This document shows positions 12,726-21,991 of a DNA stretch of 30,408 nucleotides, piece by piece. This DNA comes from a virus. Position numbers and translations under genes: made by a program. Position 1 is the first letter of the stretch; every line of letters starts with the position of its first letter. The DNA lies in the IMG/VR virus record IMGVR_UViG_3300032229_000108, positions 1-30,408 of that record. One strand, given 5' to 3'. A model generated the notes under the pieces. The model searched no databases. It saw only the letters and a list, made by a program, of their open reading frames with translations, and was not told the DNA's origin.

Positions 12726-13308
12726 ATTTACTTATTAAGTCTTTTAATTTTTTTATTATTTCATCTTCGTTTTGTTGTAAACTCATTTCGTACTTGTCTA
12801 CAAAGTGACCTTCAATACTAAATCCTTTTACTTCGCCGTCTTTTACCTTTTGCCAAACATCATCGTTGTTTACTTTCATTGAAATCATCCAAGTTCCTTT
12901 AGGTAAATTAAAGTTGTATAATCGGCTTTTATCCGTCTTTTCGTCTTCAATTATCCAGCTTTCAACAACACTCATTCCGTCAAGCATTTTGCGTTCGTGT
13001 TCGTAGGTAGCGTTGTTTTGATTTGAGCGCATTAAAAATAATTCACTTGCTTTGCGTACCGTATCCTCACTAAAGTAAATATAGAACTCTTTGTCCTTGT
13101 TTCTACGGTAAATTTGTTTATTAGGCACTAAAGCCGCACCCATCAAAATACGTTTTTCCGCATCTACTTCTTTTAGTTCAACTTCATGCTTTTTTAACGC
13201 TATAAAGTTTTCCTCGATCGCGGGACTTTCAACAACGGATACCGCATTAATACCCGCTTCTAATTTTGTATCGTCTATTAGTAGTTCTATTATTTCAACT
13301 TTTGCCAT
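12709..13308 (-). CDS. Prohead protease (XkdF-like)
   Basis: 199 residues. The core matches XkdF-type phage serine proteases: LMGAALVPNKQIYRR (residues 55-69), a His at 104 in ATYEHERKM, and Ser164 and His168 in VKGFSIEGHF. His104, Ser164 and His168 fit the His-Ser-His catalytic pattern of herpesvirus-type assemblins. The C-terminus is helical (IIKKLKDLISKYENSK). It would mature the capsid and degrade the scaffold at 11500-12084. Confidence 0.85.
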   Translation of the reverse strand: MAKVEIIELLIDDTKLEAGINAVSVVESPAIEENFIALKKHEVELKEVDAEKRILMGAALVPNKQIYRRNKDKEFYIYFSEDTVRKASELFLMRSNQNNATYEHERKMLDGMSVVESWIIEDEKTDKSRLYNFNLPKGTWMISMKVNNDDVWQKVKDGEVKGFSIEGHFVDKYEMSLQQNEDEIIKKLKDLISKYENSK

Positions 13309-13319
13309 AATTAATAAAC

Positions 13320-15470
13320 TTATAAAGTTGCGTTTTGTACTCTATTCCTATCTAAAGCTTGTGCGCTTGTTACCTCTCCACTAACTACGTAGGCTTGTGT
13401 CGGCGTTTGTTGTAATTGCGCTAATTGGTTTATTCCGCTTGAACCTATTGTATTAAAATTCGCAGTCATAGGCGCGCCCGCTGGAGCGTTCGAACCACCA
13501 CCGCCACCGCCTGAAGAAGCACCACCCTCGAATTTTTGCGAAGCTATTTTTTTAACATTCAATAAACCAGCCGTAATTGCCGCAGCCATAGCAATATAAT
13601 TAAACGGGGGTGGTGAACTTGCTAAAGCCGTGTTTGCCGCTTTGTAAGTGTCAATAACCGCATTCGCTATATTAACCGCCTTTTGTATTTGAAACGCTTT
13701 CTTTTGTTGCTTTTCACTTTTGCCAGCAAATAATTCAGTAAGGTTTGAAATTGTTTGTAAAGTGTCTTGTGCGGCTTGAATACTATTGTCATGTAACTTT
13801 TTATTATTTGCCGCTATTTCAGCATCCGTTGCTTCTTGCGCTGCTACTTCAGCAGCGGCATATTTTCTATTTATAGCAGCGTAATCTTTATTAAATTTTT
13901 CAGTTAGTTCTTTTTGTAGTTCCGCATTCGTACCCGCTAATTCATATTCCTTATCGTATGCAATTTGTAAGTCTAAAAGTTCTTGTTCCTTTTGACTATT
14001 TTTTAATTTTTGTAAAGCGTACCATTGTTCGTCTTGTAGTTTGATTTGTTCGGCATTTTTTAAAGCTAAAGCATCGTATTCTATTTTGTCGTATTTATCG
14101 TTAATCGCTTTATCGTCTAAACGTTTACTTTCAATAGCTTGCGCAGTTAGTTTGTCGTAATCTTCTTGTTTAAGTTTACCCTCTTTAAAGTTTTTATCCG
14201 TTTCTTGTTGTTCGTATTTGTATTTAATTCTCAAAGCGTCTAATTCTTTAGCACGCCCTTCTTCCATCAAACGGTTTTTTTCTTCTTCCATTTGACGGGT
14301 AATGTCTATTTTTTCTTGTGCGTTTTCTCTTTCATTGTTTACAGAACTTTGACCCGATTTAATATCCATGTCACGAAGCTCCAATTTGCTTTGTGCTAAT
14401 TCGTTTTGCGACTTCTTTAATAAGCTATCAGCGGCTTTAATTTGTTTGTTTAATTCAGTTTCATCGGCTAAAATTCCAACCGAAGTAAATATATTTTTAA
14501 AGGTATTTTCAACGGTAGTGATAGCGCCTAAAGCAGTTTTTTTAACGTCTTCAGTATTAAACGTTATTAATTTACCTAATCCAATAGCATCAGCAATTGA
14601 ATTAACTTTATCAATAAATAAATCAATAGGCTTCGCGGCAAAGTCTAAAGCAATTGAAATTAAATATTTATATAATTCGTATTGAAGAAGTAAACCCTTT
14701 TCTTTCATTTTGCTAAACTTTAATTCAGCTTTTGCAGTTTCTTCAACGTTTTTTAAATTATCAATATTATCTTTTACAATTCTTTCTTGTAATTTGATTT
14801 TACCTTTTAATATTTCTTTATCGGATTTGCCTTGTAATTTTAAAACAAAGTTTTGATTTTCGTAATCTTCTAAAGTTTTGTTTGATATTTCTTGGTTTTT
14901 AGCAGTTAATTTATTTAATTCTTTTTGCTCCGAAGAAACACCGCTTACGGCTTCAGAAATTTCATCCCAGTATGCAACTACCGTACCCAAGGCAACTACG
15001 AACGCACCGATACCCGTAGCTATTAATTCGGTTTTAATTCCTTTTAATGCAACGCCCGCTTTTTTACCTAAAATAGCAAAAGCATCTCCAGCTTCCATGA
15101 CTCCATTTATACCTTGCGTTAAAGCCATTACGGATTGAACTCTTAATAAAGCTTCTTGAACTTTGTCACTTTCTACACCTATCAACGCAAGCCCGCCCTC
15201 GAACGCTTGTATACCGTTCATAACACCATTTATAGCACCTTCAGCAGCAGCGAATTTAGCATCAGGATTAAAACCTTTTATTAAGTCCTTACTGAATTCA
15301 ATTTGGTCTTTTAAATCAGCAGCCCCTTTAGCAGCCTTAACCGCTTGCTCCGAAGTTTCGCCGTATTGTTGTGAAAGCTTTTGTAATTCTTGTACGGCTT
15401 CCCGGTATTGTTGTTTTAATGACTTACTATTGTCTTGTATTTCTAATTCTATTGTCCGTTTTTCTGCCAT
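13320..15470 (-). CDS. Tail tape measure protein
   Basis: 716 residues, long helical and coiled-coil throughout, with a hydrophobic segment at about 149-168 (LIATGIGAFVVALGTVVAYW), a central charged region and a Gly-rich C-terminal part (ASSGGGGGGSNAP) after a second hydrophobic zone (PFNYIAMAAAITAGLLNVKK). Length, helices and position after the tail hub genes are those of a siphovirus tape measure. By the usual ratio of about 0.15 nm per residue the tail would be near 107 nm long. Confidence 0.85.
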   Translation of the reverse strand: MAEKRTIELEIQDNSKSLKQQYREAVQELQKLSQQYGETSEQAVKAAKGAADLKDQIEFSKDLIKGFNPDAKFAAAEGAINGVMNGIQAFEGGLALIGVESDKVQEALLRVQSVMALTQGINGVMEAGDAFAILGKKAGVALKGIKTELIATGIGAFVVALGTVVAYWDEISEAVSGVSSEQKELNKLTAKNQEISNKTLEDYENQNFVLKLQGKSDKEILKGKIKLQERIVKDNIDNLKNVEETAKAELKFSKMKEKGLLLQYELYKYLISIALDFAAKPIDLFIDKVNSIADAIGLGKLITFNTEDVKKTALGAITTVENTFKNIFTSVGILADETELNKQIKAADSLLKKSQNELAQSKLELRDMDIKSGQSSVNNERENAQEKIDITRQMEEEKNRLMEEGRAKELDALRIKYKYEQQETDKNFKEGKLKQEDYDKLTAQAIESKRLDDKAINDKYDKIEYDALALKNAEQIKLQDEQWYALQKLKNSQKEQELLDLQIAYDKEYELAGTNAELQKELTEKFNKDYAAINRKYAAAEVAAQEATDAEIAANNKKLHDNSIQAAQDTLQTISNLTELFAGKSEKQQKKAFQIQKAVNIANAVIDTYKAANTALASSPPPFNYIAMAAAITAGLLNVKKIASQKFEGGASSGGGGGGSNAPAGAPMTANFNTIGSSGINQLAQLQQTPTQAYVVSGEVTSAQALDRNRVQNATL

Positions 15471-15604
15471 TGTTTACGCTTTTTTTGATTATAAACTTTT
15501 TTAATATCGTCCGTTAATTCGTGTTTTCCTTTTGCCACGTCTACAATTTCACTTACTCCGAAAAAATTGTCCGATTTAAGTAGTTCTAAAATTAGTTGTA
15601 TCAT
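15449..15604 (-). CDS. Possible 51-residue protein between hub and tape measure
   Basis: The ATG overlaps the stop of the large tail protein as ATGA, and the frame (MIQLILELLKSDNFFGVSEI then VDVAKGKHELTDDIKKVYNQ) fills the otherwise empty 130-base gap, ending 22 nt inside the tape measure gene. It is helical and ends in a basic tail. The coupling and sensible composition make it likely real. No family is recognised. Confidence 0.55.
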   Translation of the reverse strand: MIQLILELLKSDNFFGVSEIVDVAKGKHELTDDIKKVYNQKKRKQWQKNGQ

Positions 15605-17946
15605 TCTTGTAATATTGTTATTTGATTTGCCACCTGTTGCCCGTTGCCTAAAGTGTACGTTACCGTTAAAATAATTACTTGCGTACTTGAATTTTCCGTT
15701 ATTAAGTTTTGAAATTCTTCAGTAATTAAGCTGTCCGAATTTTCGGCTAAAATGTTTTGCGGCGTGTTCGTGTTTTCAGGAATACAAACGGATATTGCTT
15801 GACTACTTGTTATTGTACTCGGCGTAATTGTAACACCGCCAAACGTTGTTGTAATTGTAGCACTTACCGCACCGTTTACAAACGTAATAGGAACGTCTAA
15901 ACATTGTGCGTCAAAACTTGGTACTAAAGGTCTACCGCTTGTAATTGGTCGAAAGTCTAAATACAAACTAAAGTCAACTTGTCCCGTACTTAGGTTGCTT
16001 TTCATTTCGTTTATTATATAGCGTTTATCTCTTATAATAAGACGATCATTTAATTTAAGGTTTGTAAGTAAAGAAACGGGTAAATTCGTTTTTACGTGAA
16101 CTAATCTATTCTTAAGGTTGAACAAGCTAAACAAATAAGCGCTATAATATTCAGCGAATAAACCCTGTTGAACTGTTTCTAAATGAATAACGGAATTATC
16201 AGCACCGAAATTTAAACTATATTTCGTGTTTTGGTATGTAAGGTCTTGACCGAATAAAGCAAATGAATCAATATTCAAATGCGTAGAACCAGTATAGAAT
16301 TTAATAGGATGCGCGCTCAAATCGTTACTTTCACCATACAAATAAAGTAATATAGGCTTTGGCGTATATGCGTTTAAACTTTCGTTTAGCGTATAACCGA
16401 ATATAGCATAGTCACCTGAAGAATGTATTGAACGTGAAAATAATAAATTCTCAAAGGGTACGTCAATAATATATTCGTCGCCATCGTAGCTATATTGGTA
16501 TTCAACATCCCCGTATTGCTGGCTATTTGCTTTAAAGTAATTACGGTTAACAAAACTTTCGGATTGTTGGTATTTGAAAGCTATTTTTTTATACAACTTA
16601 ATTCGTTCAATATCAATTGAATCTATATCCGTGTATTGTGTAATATCTACGATAGCGCCTTGTCCGTACCAATCTTCTAAAGGTAATATTTCAAAAGTGT
16701 TTACATCAGTAGCTACGCACGTACAATTAAACTCTTTTAACACGCCCGAAAAGAAGTCGCTAACTTTCATATCAGGCAAAGTAGAATTAACGCTTACATT
16801 ACCATTTACAACAACTTGATCAATACTTGCCGATTGTGCAAAATTAACCAAGGTCGAACCAACTAAAAACTTGTATTCGTAAAACAAAACTAAATCAAGT
16901 GTCATTGAAGCAGTCGTACGAATTTTAAAAGTTATATTCGTGTCGCATCCTACCGTGTCTTGAATAGTACACAAAGTAAAAAAGCCTACGCTGTCACGGG
17001 TCAAAGTTTGAAATAAATTACCGTCTTGATATACGTCTAAATAAACCGTACCTAAAGCACTTTTTGCACTTAAATACATTTGATAGCTGTGCGTTGCGGA
17101 AAACTGTCCAGCAGTATCTTCATTTACTATGTCTATTGAATCAGTAGTTACGTTTATTCCTCCCGTTATAGTTAAGTTACCAACCGTTGAAGTAATGGCG
17201 TTTATTGTTACGTTTTGCGCTTCACTTATCCAAGCGTATTCGTTCGTGTTTTTGGCGTATAAATATACTTCAGTAAATCGCGGGTCGGTTAAAAAGTTAC
17301 CCGTAAAAGTAACCCCGTAATCATTTGCAATTGCTTGAAATATTCTACTAACCCTTACTGCTGGAAATAATTCATCGTAGTGTATTGCTTTTGAATTAGT
17401 AGTTACGTCTTCAGTACCTTGTCTATATTCCCAAACTCGATTACTTGCAATCAAAGGATAACGAACCTCGTAATTACTTGCCGTATCAGTTATACGGTCG
17501 TAAATTTCATTTGCAGTAAACGCAAACTCTAAATTGCTTAAATCTAATAAGTTTAATTTATCTTCGCCGAATAAATCTTTTAGCGTTCGTATTTCACCGT
17601 AAAAAGTTATTTGATAGTTTTCAGGTAAGCCGTTTTTTATATTCGCCTTTTCAATTGACATTACTCCACGTCTAAAAGTAGTTAAGTCAATTTCTATTAA
17701 TGCGCTCCTACGAATATTGTAATCGAATAGCGTAGTAGAATCTAATGGGTCACCTATATCGGACTGGTAGAAATGTTTGAATATTTTATTATTAACAGTC
17801 GAAGCGGGGACGGTAAAGCTTTGCGAAAAGTCCGTAAATACTTTTGAAATATCGCTAATATTTTGAACGCTTGAAGTAACATTAATTTGTTCGTCTTCAA
17901 ATAATTCAACCTTTTGCCCTTCAATATAAAGTTGTACTTGCCTCAT
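15601..17946 (-). CDS. Tail hub/baseplate-type protein, 781 residues
   Basis: A large, mostly beta protein beginning MRQVQLYIEGQKVELFEDEQ, then SSVQNISDISKVFTDFSQSF, a start that recurs in long tail proteins of Bacteroidota siphoviruses. Many Ser/Thr-rich strands and a long C-terminal domain rich in Thr and Ile follow. It lies between the Dit-like protein and the tape measure, and so is a candidate baseplate hub or tail-associated protein. No peptidase or lysozyme motif is seen. Confidence 0.65.
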   Translation of the reverse strand: MRQVQLYIEGQKVELFEDEQINVTSSVQNISDISKVFTDFSQSFTVPASTVNNKIFKHFYQSDIGDPLDSTTLFDYNIRRSALIEIDLTTFRRGVMSIEKANIKNGLPENYQITFYGEIRTLKDLFGEDKLNLLDLSNLEFAFTANEIYDRITDTASNYEVRYPLIASNRVWEYRQGTEDVTTNSKAIHYDELFPAVRVSRIFQAIANDYGVTFTGNFLTDPRFTEVYLYAKNTNEYAWISEAQNVTINAITSTVGNLTITGGINVTTDSIDIVNEDTAGQFSATHSYQMYLSAKSALGTVYLDVYQDGNLFQTLTRDSVGFFTLCTIQDTVGCDTNITFKIRTTASMTLDLVLFYEYKFLVGSTLVNFAQSASIDQVVVNGNVSVNSTLPDMKVSDFFSGVLKEFNCTCVATDVNTFEILPLEDWYGQGAIVDITQYTDIDSIDIERIKLYKKIAFKYQQSESFVNRNYFKANSQQYGDVEYQYSYDGDEYIIDVPFENLLFSRSIHSSGDYAIFGYTLNESLNAYTPKPILLYLYGESNDLSAHPIKFYTGSTHLNIDSFALFGQDLTYQNTKYSLNFGADNSVIHLETVQQGLFAEYYSAYLFSLFNLKNRLVHVKTNLPVSLLTNLKLNDRLIIRDKRYIINEMKSNLSTGQVDFSLYLDFRPITSGRPLVPSFDAQCLDVPITFVNGAVSATITTTFGGVTITPSTITSSQAISVCIPENTNTPQNILAENSDSLITEEFQNLITENSSTQVIILTVTYTLGNGQQVANQITILQE

Positions 17947-19019
17947 ATTACGTTGTTTATTGCATTGAAAGCAAAGTCAAACTCTAAAGTGTAGTTAATC
18001 ATTTTTTGATTTATGTTTTTGAATAACTCGGTTTGCTTCGTGTTAATTTTAGCGGGTAAACTATTTAACAATATTCTTTCGCTTGTCATCAGCTGTTCAA
18101 GTAAATCGTTATAACTTTCAGTTACCCAGTCCGTATTTACTTTAATACTACGTTTTGCCGTTGTGTTAAACACCTTTCTTTGACCTTCTAAAGTATTGTA
18201 ATTCGGGAACGTGCTTTGCATCAAATTATATTCCGTGTTTTCAACGCTAAATATATCGTTACTTGCAGCGAAAAAATAAGTTCTTTGCCAGCATCCATAA
18301 CGGTTTACAAAGTCGCACAAAACGGGCGTATATCTACAAAGTTCAAACGGTTTGAAATAACCCGTCCAAACAGTAACATCACTACCTAAAATATTTATAA
18401 TTATTTCTAACTTATTTCCAGCAGAATAATAATTTTCATAAACCCTCGGTACGTCTAAAATTGAATTGTTTGTTAAGTTTTGCGTAAATGTTGCAGCCGT
18501 TACCAAGTTAGTATATTTCGCTTTGTACGTTGTCAAAGTTTTAACCATTATATGACCCGCCCTCCTACTTGAATTTGAACTTGGGCTTGTGCCATCGTAG
18601 TAATAGAAAAACGTTCCCTCGTCGTGTAATATGTCGTAGGTCGGTGTGTAATTATATCCTTGTTCATACCAACCAAAACCGTCATAAGCAACGTAAGAAT
18701 TTGTACTAAGTAGCGTGTAAACACCAGCGTCTAATTTGTATCTTTTTAGTTGAACGTTGCACCATTGCGTAGTTTGACTTGATGGAAAAGTATTATATAT
18801 TTCTTGTCTTGTATTCCAGCTGATATACTCACGAATATACGGGCTTATATTGTAATACGTCTTTACGTTGTTTGAAGCGGGTATTAATTTACTCAAAGTA
18901 TAAGTAGGGGTTGCGGGTGCGCTCCCCGTACCGTTCCAAATAAATACTTCTAATTTAGAACCGTCTTGTCCAGTTTCGGATATTTCTACTATATAAGGTG
19001 AACGTGCGAAAATACTCAT
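17943..19019 (-). CDS. Distal tail-like protein, 358 residues
   Basis: Begins MSIFARSPYIVEISETGQDG, followed by KLEVFIWNGTG and TLSKLIPASNN, then YYNISPYIREYI. This strand pattern is typical of a tail tip protein family of Bacteroidota phages. Many aromatic residues and two Cys pairs occur in the middle. It overlaps both neighbours by ATGA-type junctions, so it is coupled to the hub. The assignment as Dit is by position and pattern only. Confidence 0.6.
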   Translation of the reverse strand: MSIFARSPYIVEISETGQDGSKLEVFIWNGTGSAPATPTYTLSKLIPASNNVKTYYNISPYIREYISWNTRQEIYNTFPSSQTTQWCNVQLKRYKLDAGVYTLLSTNSYVAYDGFGWYEQGYNYTPTYDILHDEGTFFYYYDGTSPSSNSSRRAGHIMVKTLTTYKAKYTNLVTAATFTQNLTNNSILDVPRVYENYYSAGNKLEIIINILGSDVTVWTGYFKPFELCRYTPVLCDFVNRYGCWQRTYFFAASNDIFSVENTEYNLMQSTFPNYNTLEGQRKVFNTTAKRSIKVNTDWVTESYNDLLEQLMTSERILLNSLPAKINTKQTELFKNINQKMINYTLEFDFAFNAINNVI

Positions 19020-19531
19020 TTTTTAGTCTTTAAATTTTGGTCTAATATTTCGTTTAAAAGCTTTTCAGCGTCTAAACCATACTTATCTATTAACGTGTCG
19101 GGTAGTGTTTTGTAGGCGGCTTCAAATGGCTTAGTAAAAAATAGGCTTGGTCGTATTCCGTATTTAAATATACTTCGAGCTATTGCAAATTGCAATCCTT
19201 TTCTACTTTGAAATTGTCCCGTAACATTTCGTGGTGCTATTCCTCTTTTTACAATCCACTTATCCAACTTACTTGGTGGTGGCATTTTAGTAGTGTACGA
19301 ATAAGGCGTATCGAATTTACGCTCCGTTCCTGAAACCCCTTTATCCTGAAAGTTACCGTAAGGCTCCATCTCGAAATAAATACCTATTGAATTAGGCATC
19401 TCTTTAACTTCGCCTTTTATTGAATTGCTTAATTTACCACTTGAATTTTTACCCAACCTTTGTAAATTAGCTTTTGCTTCAGCTACTACTAAATCGCGAA
19501 ACTTTTCAAGAGCCTTTAATCTTTCACTCAT
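19016..19531 (-). CDS. Tail completion/HK97 gp10-like protein, 171 residues
   Basis: The start is set at the ATG at 19531, in a TAATG overlap with the preceding stop; a TTG two codons upstream is an alternative. The protein shows EKFRDLVVAEAKANLQRLG, then SGKLSNSIKGE and EPYGNFQDKGVSG, followed by the GLQFAIARSIFKYGIRP segment. That order fits tail-completion proteins of the HK97 gp10 kind. It lies between a second tail-completion-like gene and the Dit-like gene. Confidence 0.6.
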   Translation of the reverse strand: MSERLKALEKFRDLVVAEAKANLQRLGKNSSGKLSNSIKGEVKEMPNSIGIYFEMEPYGNFQDKGVSGTERKFDTPYSYTTKMPPPSKLDKWIVKRGIAPRNVTGQFQSRKGLQFAIARSIFKYGIRPSLFFTKPFEAAYKTLPDTLIDKYGLDAEKLLNEILDQNLKTKK

Positions 19532-19986
19532 TAACAAACAGTCATTTCATTAGGAACTAAAATATCAAAGGTCATAGTCCAACCAGCTAAATAATTCTCG
19601 AACCTTTCAGCAAATGCTTCTAATGTAGGGTTACCGTCTACTTGAAACGGTAGTGAAAATAAATCGCCTCTACGTAGTTGTTCGTATAACCTATTCAGGA
19701 CCGCTAACATTGTATTAAGTACGTAAATCTCATTATCATTACCGTCGAATACATTTGTATCTTCGTCTTTTGATTTGTTTACAATATCCATCGCCATAAT
19801 GCTTACGTTAAAACGAATTATATTGCTTTCAAAAGTTGCGTTGTTTACTATAATATGGCACAACGGGAAAATAGTTTGTTTAGCCAAGTCAACCGCAAAA
19901 ATATCGCCTTGCGTTACCGTGTTAATAAACGGATCGTTATCTAAATTGCTTTTAAGCGTGTCAAGTATCGTGTAATAATTAGCCAT
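19531..19986 (-). CDS. Tail terminator/completion-like protein, 151 residues
   Basis: Begins MANYYTILDTLKSNLDNDPF, with TVTQGDIFAVDLAKQTIFPL and a beta-rich centre, and ends LAGWTMTFDILVPNEMTVC. This is the usual outline of the tail terminator fold in Bacteroidota phages (helix, then strands ending in a DI-type motif). Its ATG overlaps the stop of the frameshifted tail chaperone as ATGGCTAA. Confidence 0.6.
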   Translation of the reverse strand: MANYYTILDTLKSNLDNDPFINTVTQGDIFAVDLAKQTIFPLCHIIVNNATFESNIIRFNVSIMAMDIVNKSKDEDTNVFDGNDNEIYVLNTMLAVLNRLYEQLRRGDLFSLPFQVDGNPTLEAFAERFENYLAGWTMTFDILVPNEMTVC

Positions 19987-20742
19987 TTTTTGTCATTCTT
20001 TTAATTTCCCTTTCTTCTATTTCTCGTTTTTGCTTTTCGTAGGTAAGCCATGTAAGACACTTTCGAACTCCCAGTCCGGTAACTTCATCAAATTTTGTAA
20101 GGTCGCCTTGAGCAATTGCATAGATTGAATTATACCACCCCCATCTTTTATTAAATTGCGCTCTTTCGCTGAAGTCATTAATTTCTTGTTCGTCTTCATC
20201 TGGTTCTCCAAATAAGTAAGCGTATGTTGAACTAAGTCGCTTCCTAAACTCGAAAAAAAAACCGTTGCACCCATGACAACATTTAACGGTGCGTATTTCA
20301 TCAGCTCCGAAAATTCATCCGTTCCCGTGTATTCGAATATCTCGTACCGCTCTTTGTGTTTCTTTGTGATAGGTCGATACATTACCGCCATCGCTTTGTG
20401 AAAAGTTTCTACGTTTGAAATATTACTTTCTAAATCAATGTACTCACCGAAACTCATGTCTTCTAAATTAGGAATAAACCCGAATTCAGTATCTTGAATT
20501 TTAAACGTAGCTTGAAATTTAGGCTTTGCTTTGAATATTTCGTTTAAATGTACGGTTAACTCTTTTACGTCACTCCATTTTACCTTAACTACGTCTTTCA
20601 TTTTTAAGCCGCAAAATATTTCGATAGTCTTTTGACCTATAAATTCTTCGTCGTTCGACTTTTCAACTACCCGCATAAATTCTTGGTAACTCTTTAACGG
20701 TATTTCACTTAATGAAGTAGGTATTACAATTTCTGTTTTCAT
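19979..20742 (-). CDS. Tail assembly chaperone, -1 frameshift product (254 residues)
   Basis: The first 163 codons are those of the gene at 20017-20742. At the run of nine T (20261-20253) a -1 slip after the second TTT continues in an open frame for 91 more codons, beginning FEFRKRL and including LFGEPDEDEQEIN, KRWGWYNSIYAIAQGDLTKF and CLTWLTYEKQKREIEE. This extension is well-formed protein, with the KWGWY-type and D(L/I)x(K/R)F motifs I associate with tail chaperone extensions in Bacteroidota phages. It stops at 19981-19979, overlapping the ATG of the next gene. This parallels the G/GT pair of phage lambda. A sequencing error in the T run is the main alternative. Confidence 0.7.
20017..20742 (-). 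CDS. Tail assembly chaperone, unshifted product (241 residues)
   Basis: Begins MKTEIVIPTSLSEIPLKSYQ and is alpha-helical, with the region GFIPNLEDMSFGEYIDLESN in the middle. The frame remains open to 20017 past the slip site. The portion after the slip site may be only a shadow of the -1 frame (GGG GGT GGT at RWGWY), or a real short form needed in excess as in lambda gpG. It lies between terminase and tail completion genes, and 91 bases downstream of the terminase gene's stop. Confidence 0.7.
   Translation of the reverse strand: MKTEIVIPTSLSEIPLKSYQEFMRVVEKSNDEEFIGQKTIEIFCGLKMKDVVKVKWSDVKELTVHLNEIFKAKPKFQATFKIQDTEFGFIPNLEDMSFGEYIDLESNISNVETFHKAMAVMYRPITKKHKERYEIFEYTGTDEFSELMKYAPLNVVMGATVFFSSLGSDLVQHTLTYLENQMKTNKKLMTSAKERNLIKDGGGIIQSMQLLKATLQNLMKLPDWEFESVLHGLPTKSKNEK
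20253..20261 (-). promoter_or_regulatory. Slippery sequence (T9) for -1 frameshifting
   Basis: In the sense strand the codons read GTT TTT TTT TCG over nine consecutive T. The heptamer T TTT TTT fits the X XXY YYZ rule for -1 slippage. Both frames stay open downstream for more than 230 nt. No obvious downstream stem or pseudoknot was worked out by eye. Confidence 0.65.
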
Positions 20743-20833
20743 TCTATATATTAACTTTTAATTCGTGTTTTTGTAGTTTGTAAAGATAATTCACACTATT
20801 TGCATACTTGAACAGGTGCGAAATATTATTTAT

Positions 20834-21991
20834 TTACCAAATGTGATATTTACCATAGTTAGAATTCATTCCTAACGTTTCCATCTCATGATAGCGCAGC
20901 GCGTCAATAGCGTGGTTGTTTGTGTCAATCGGTTTGTTTAGGCGTGTGCCTTGCTTATCCGTGTCCCAGCAATACGCTCGAAGCTCTTTAATTAGGTTTG
21001 TACTATTTGAAGTAACTAAATATTCATTACGTTGCATAACGTCTATTCCGTAATTTATTGAATCCTTGCCCTTTGTAACGCCTTTAATTGTTATTCCGTA
21101 GCGTTTTATTTCTTCAATGCTTTTAGGCTCGCTTGAATCAGCGTAAACGGGTACGTGTTTCGGTAGTGCGTTTGCAATATCACTGTTTAACATTCCCGTT
21201 TGATATTTCAGTTCGTTTATTATCCGTTGCCCGTTGTAATTGTATATTTCTATTATTGCGGATGGATCGTTGGTATAACCAAAGTCTAATCCAATACCGA
21301 TTAAATTCGCTTCTTTAGGTAGTATATCAATAGTTTTCCAATTACTGAATATAACGCCCTCAAGCATTCCTATTTCACCAAGTCCGTACACCCTCCACCA
21401 GTTGCTCCAGTATGCGCTTGTTTCGGCTTTTAAACGGTTCTTTTCTATTTGTTGTACAATACTATTATCAAGTGCTTCATTGTCTTTGTACGTGAGAATT
21501 AAGAAATCGCTGTCTTGTTCGTCTTTTAGTTCGGTATGTACCCAGAATTCATTAGCGGGGTTGAAGTCTAAATAGATAGCTTTCTTTGTACGTATTGCAA
21601 GTTCGTTATAACTTTCAAAGGTTACGTTATTACATTCGTTTATATATAGAACGTCACGCCTTGCACCCCGTAATTTAGAACTGTCATCAGCACTAAAAAA
21701 TTCTATATAACTACCGTTGGCAAATTCGTACCGCAGAAGCGACTTATTAAAGCGTTCGTCGAAATACCTACCCGTGTCTTTCATGATACGTAAGAAGTCC
21801 TTTAAAGCACCCCTACGTAAATGCGGTATTGTTTCAGCTACTACGCTTATTTCCGTTTTCGGGTACGTTGCAGCCTTTGTAATTAGAATCGGAAGTATTC
21901 CGTATGTCTTGCCCGCACTTGTGCCGCCCTGAATAATTTTAATTCGTTTTTTTAAAGCTTCTATTTTACGAATTGCTGTCGTTATTATCAC
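20834..21991 (-). CDS. Terminase large subunit
   Basis: 385 residues, the length of PBSX-type large terminases. The ATPase domain has Walker A GGTSAGKT (22-29), Walker B VLYINE (114-119) with the catalytic Glu119, and the nuclease domain has GLDFGYTNDP (Asp236), VYADSSEPK (Asp285) and NNHAIDALRY (Asp363), three acidic residues of the RNase H-like site. It packages DNA together with the small subunit, whose gene overlaps it by 26 nt. The start is a GTG at 21991; no ATG lies before the Walker A motif. Confidence 0.9.
   Translation of the reverse strand: MIITTAIRKIEALKKRIKIIQGGTSAGKTYGILPILITKAATYPKTEISVVAETIPHLRRGALKDFLRIMKDTGRYFDERFNKSLLRYEFANGSYIEFFSADDSSKLRGARRDVLYINECNNVTFESYNELAIRTKKAIYLDFNPANEFWVHTELKDEQDSDFLILTYKDNEALDNSIVQQIEKNRLKAETSAYWSNWWRVYGLGEIGMLEGVIFSNWKTIDILPKEANLIGIGLDFGYTNDPSAIIEIYNYNGQRIINELKYQTGMLNSDIANALPKHVPVYADSSEPKSIEEIKRYGITIKGVTKGKDSINYGIDVMQRNEYLVTSNSTNLIKELRAYCWDTDKQGTRLNKPIDTNNHAIDALRYHEMETLGMNSNYGKYHIW

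Noticed and set aside
20743-20833. Promoter between terminase and tail chaperone genes
   Set aside because: TATCTTTA (20788-20781) is close to the -7 form but ends in A instead of G, and no TTTG stands at the right distance upstream.
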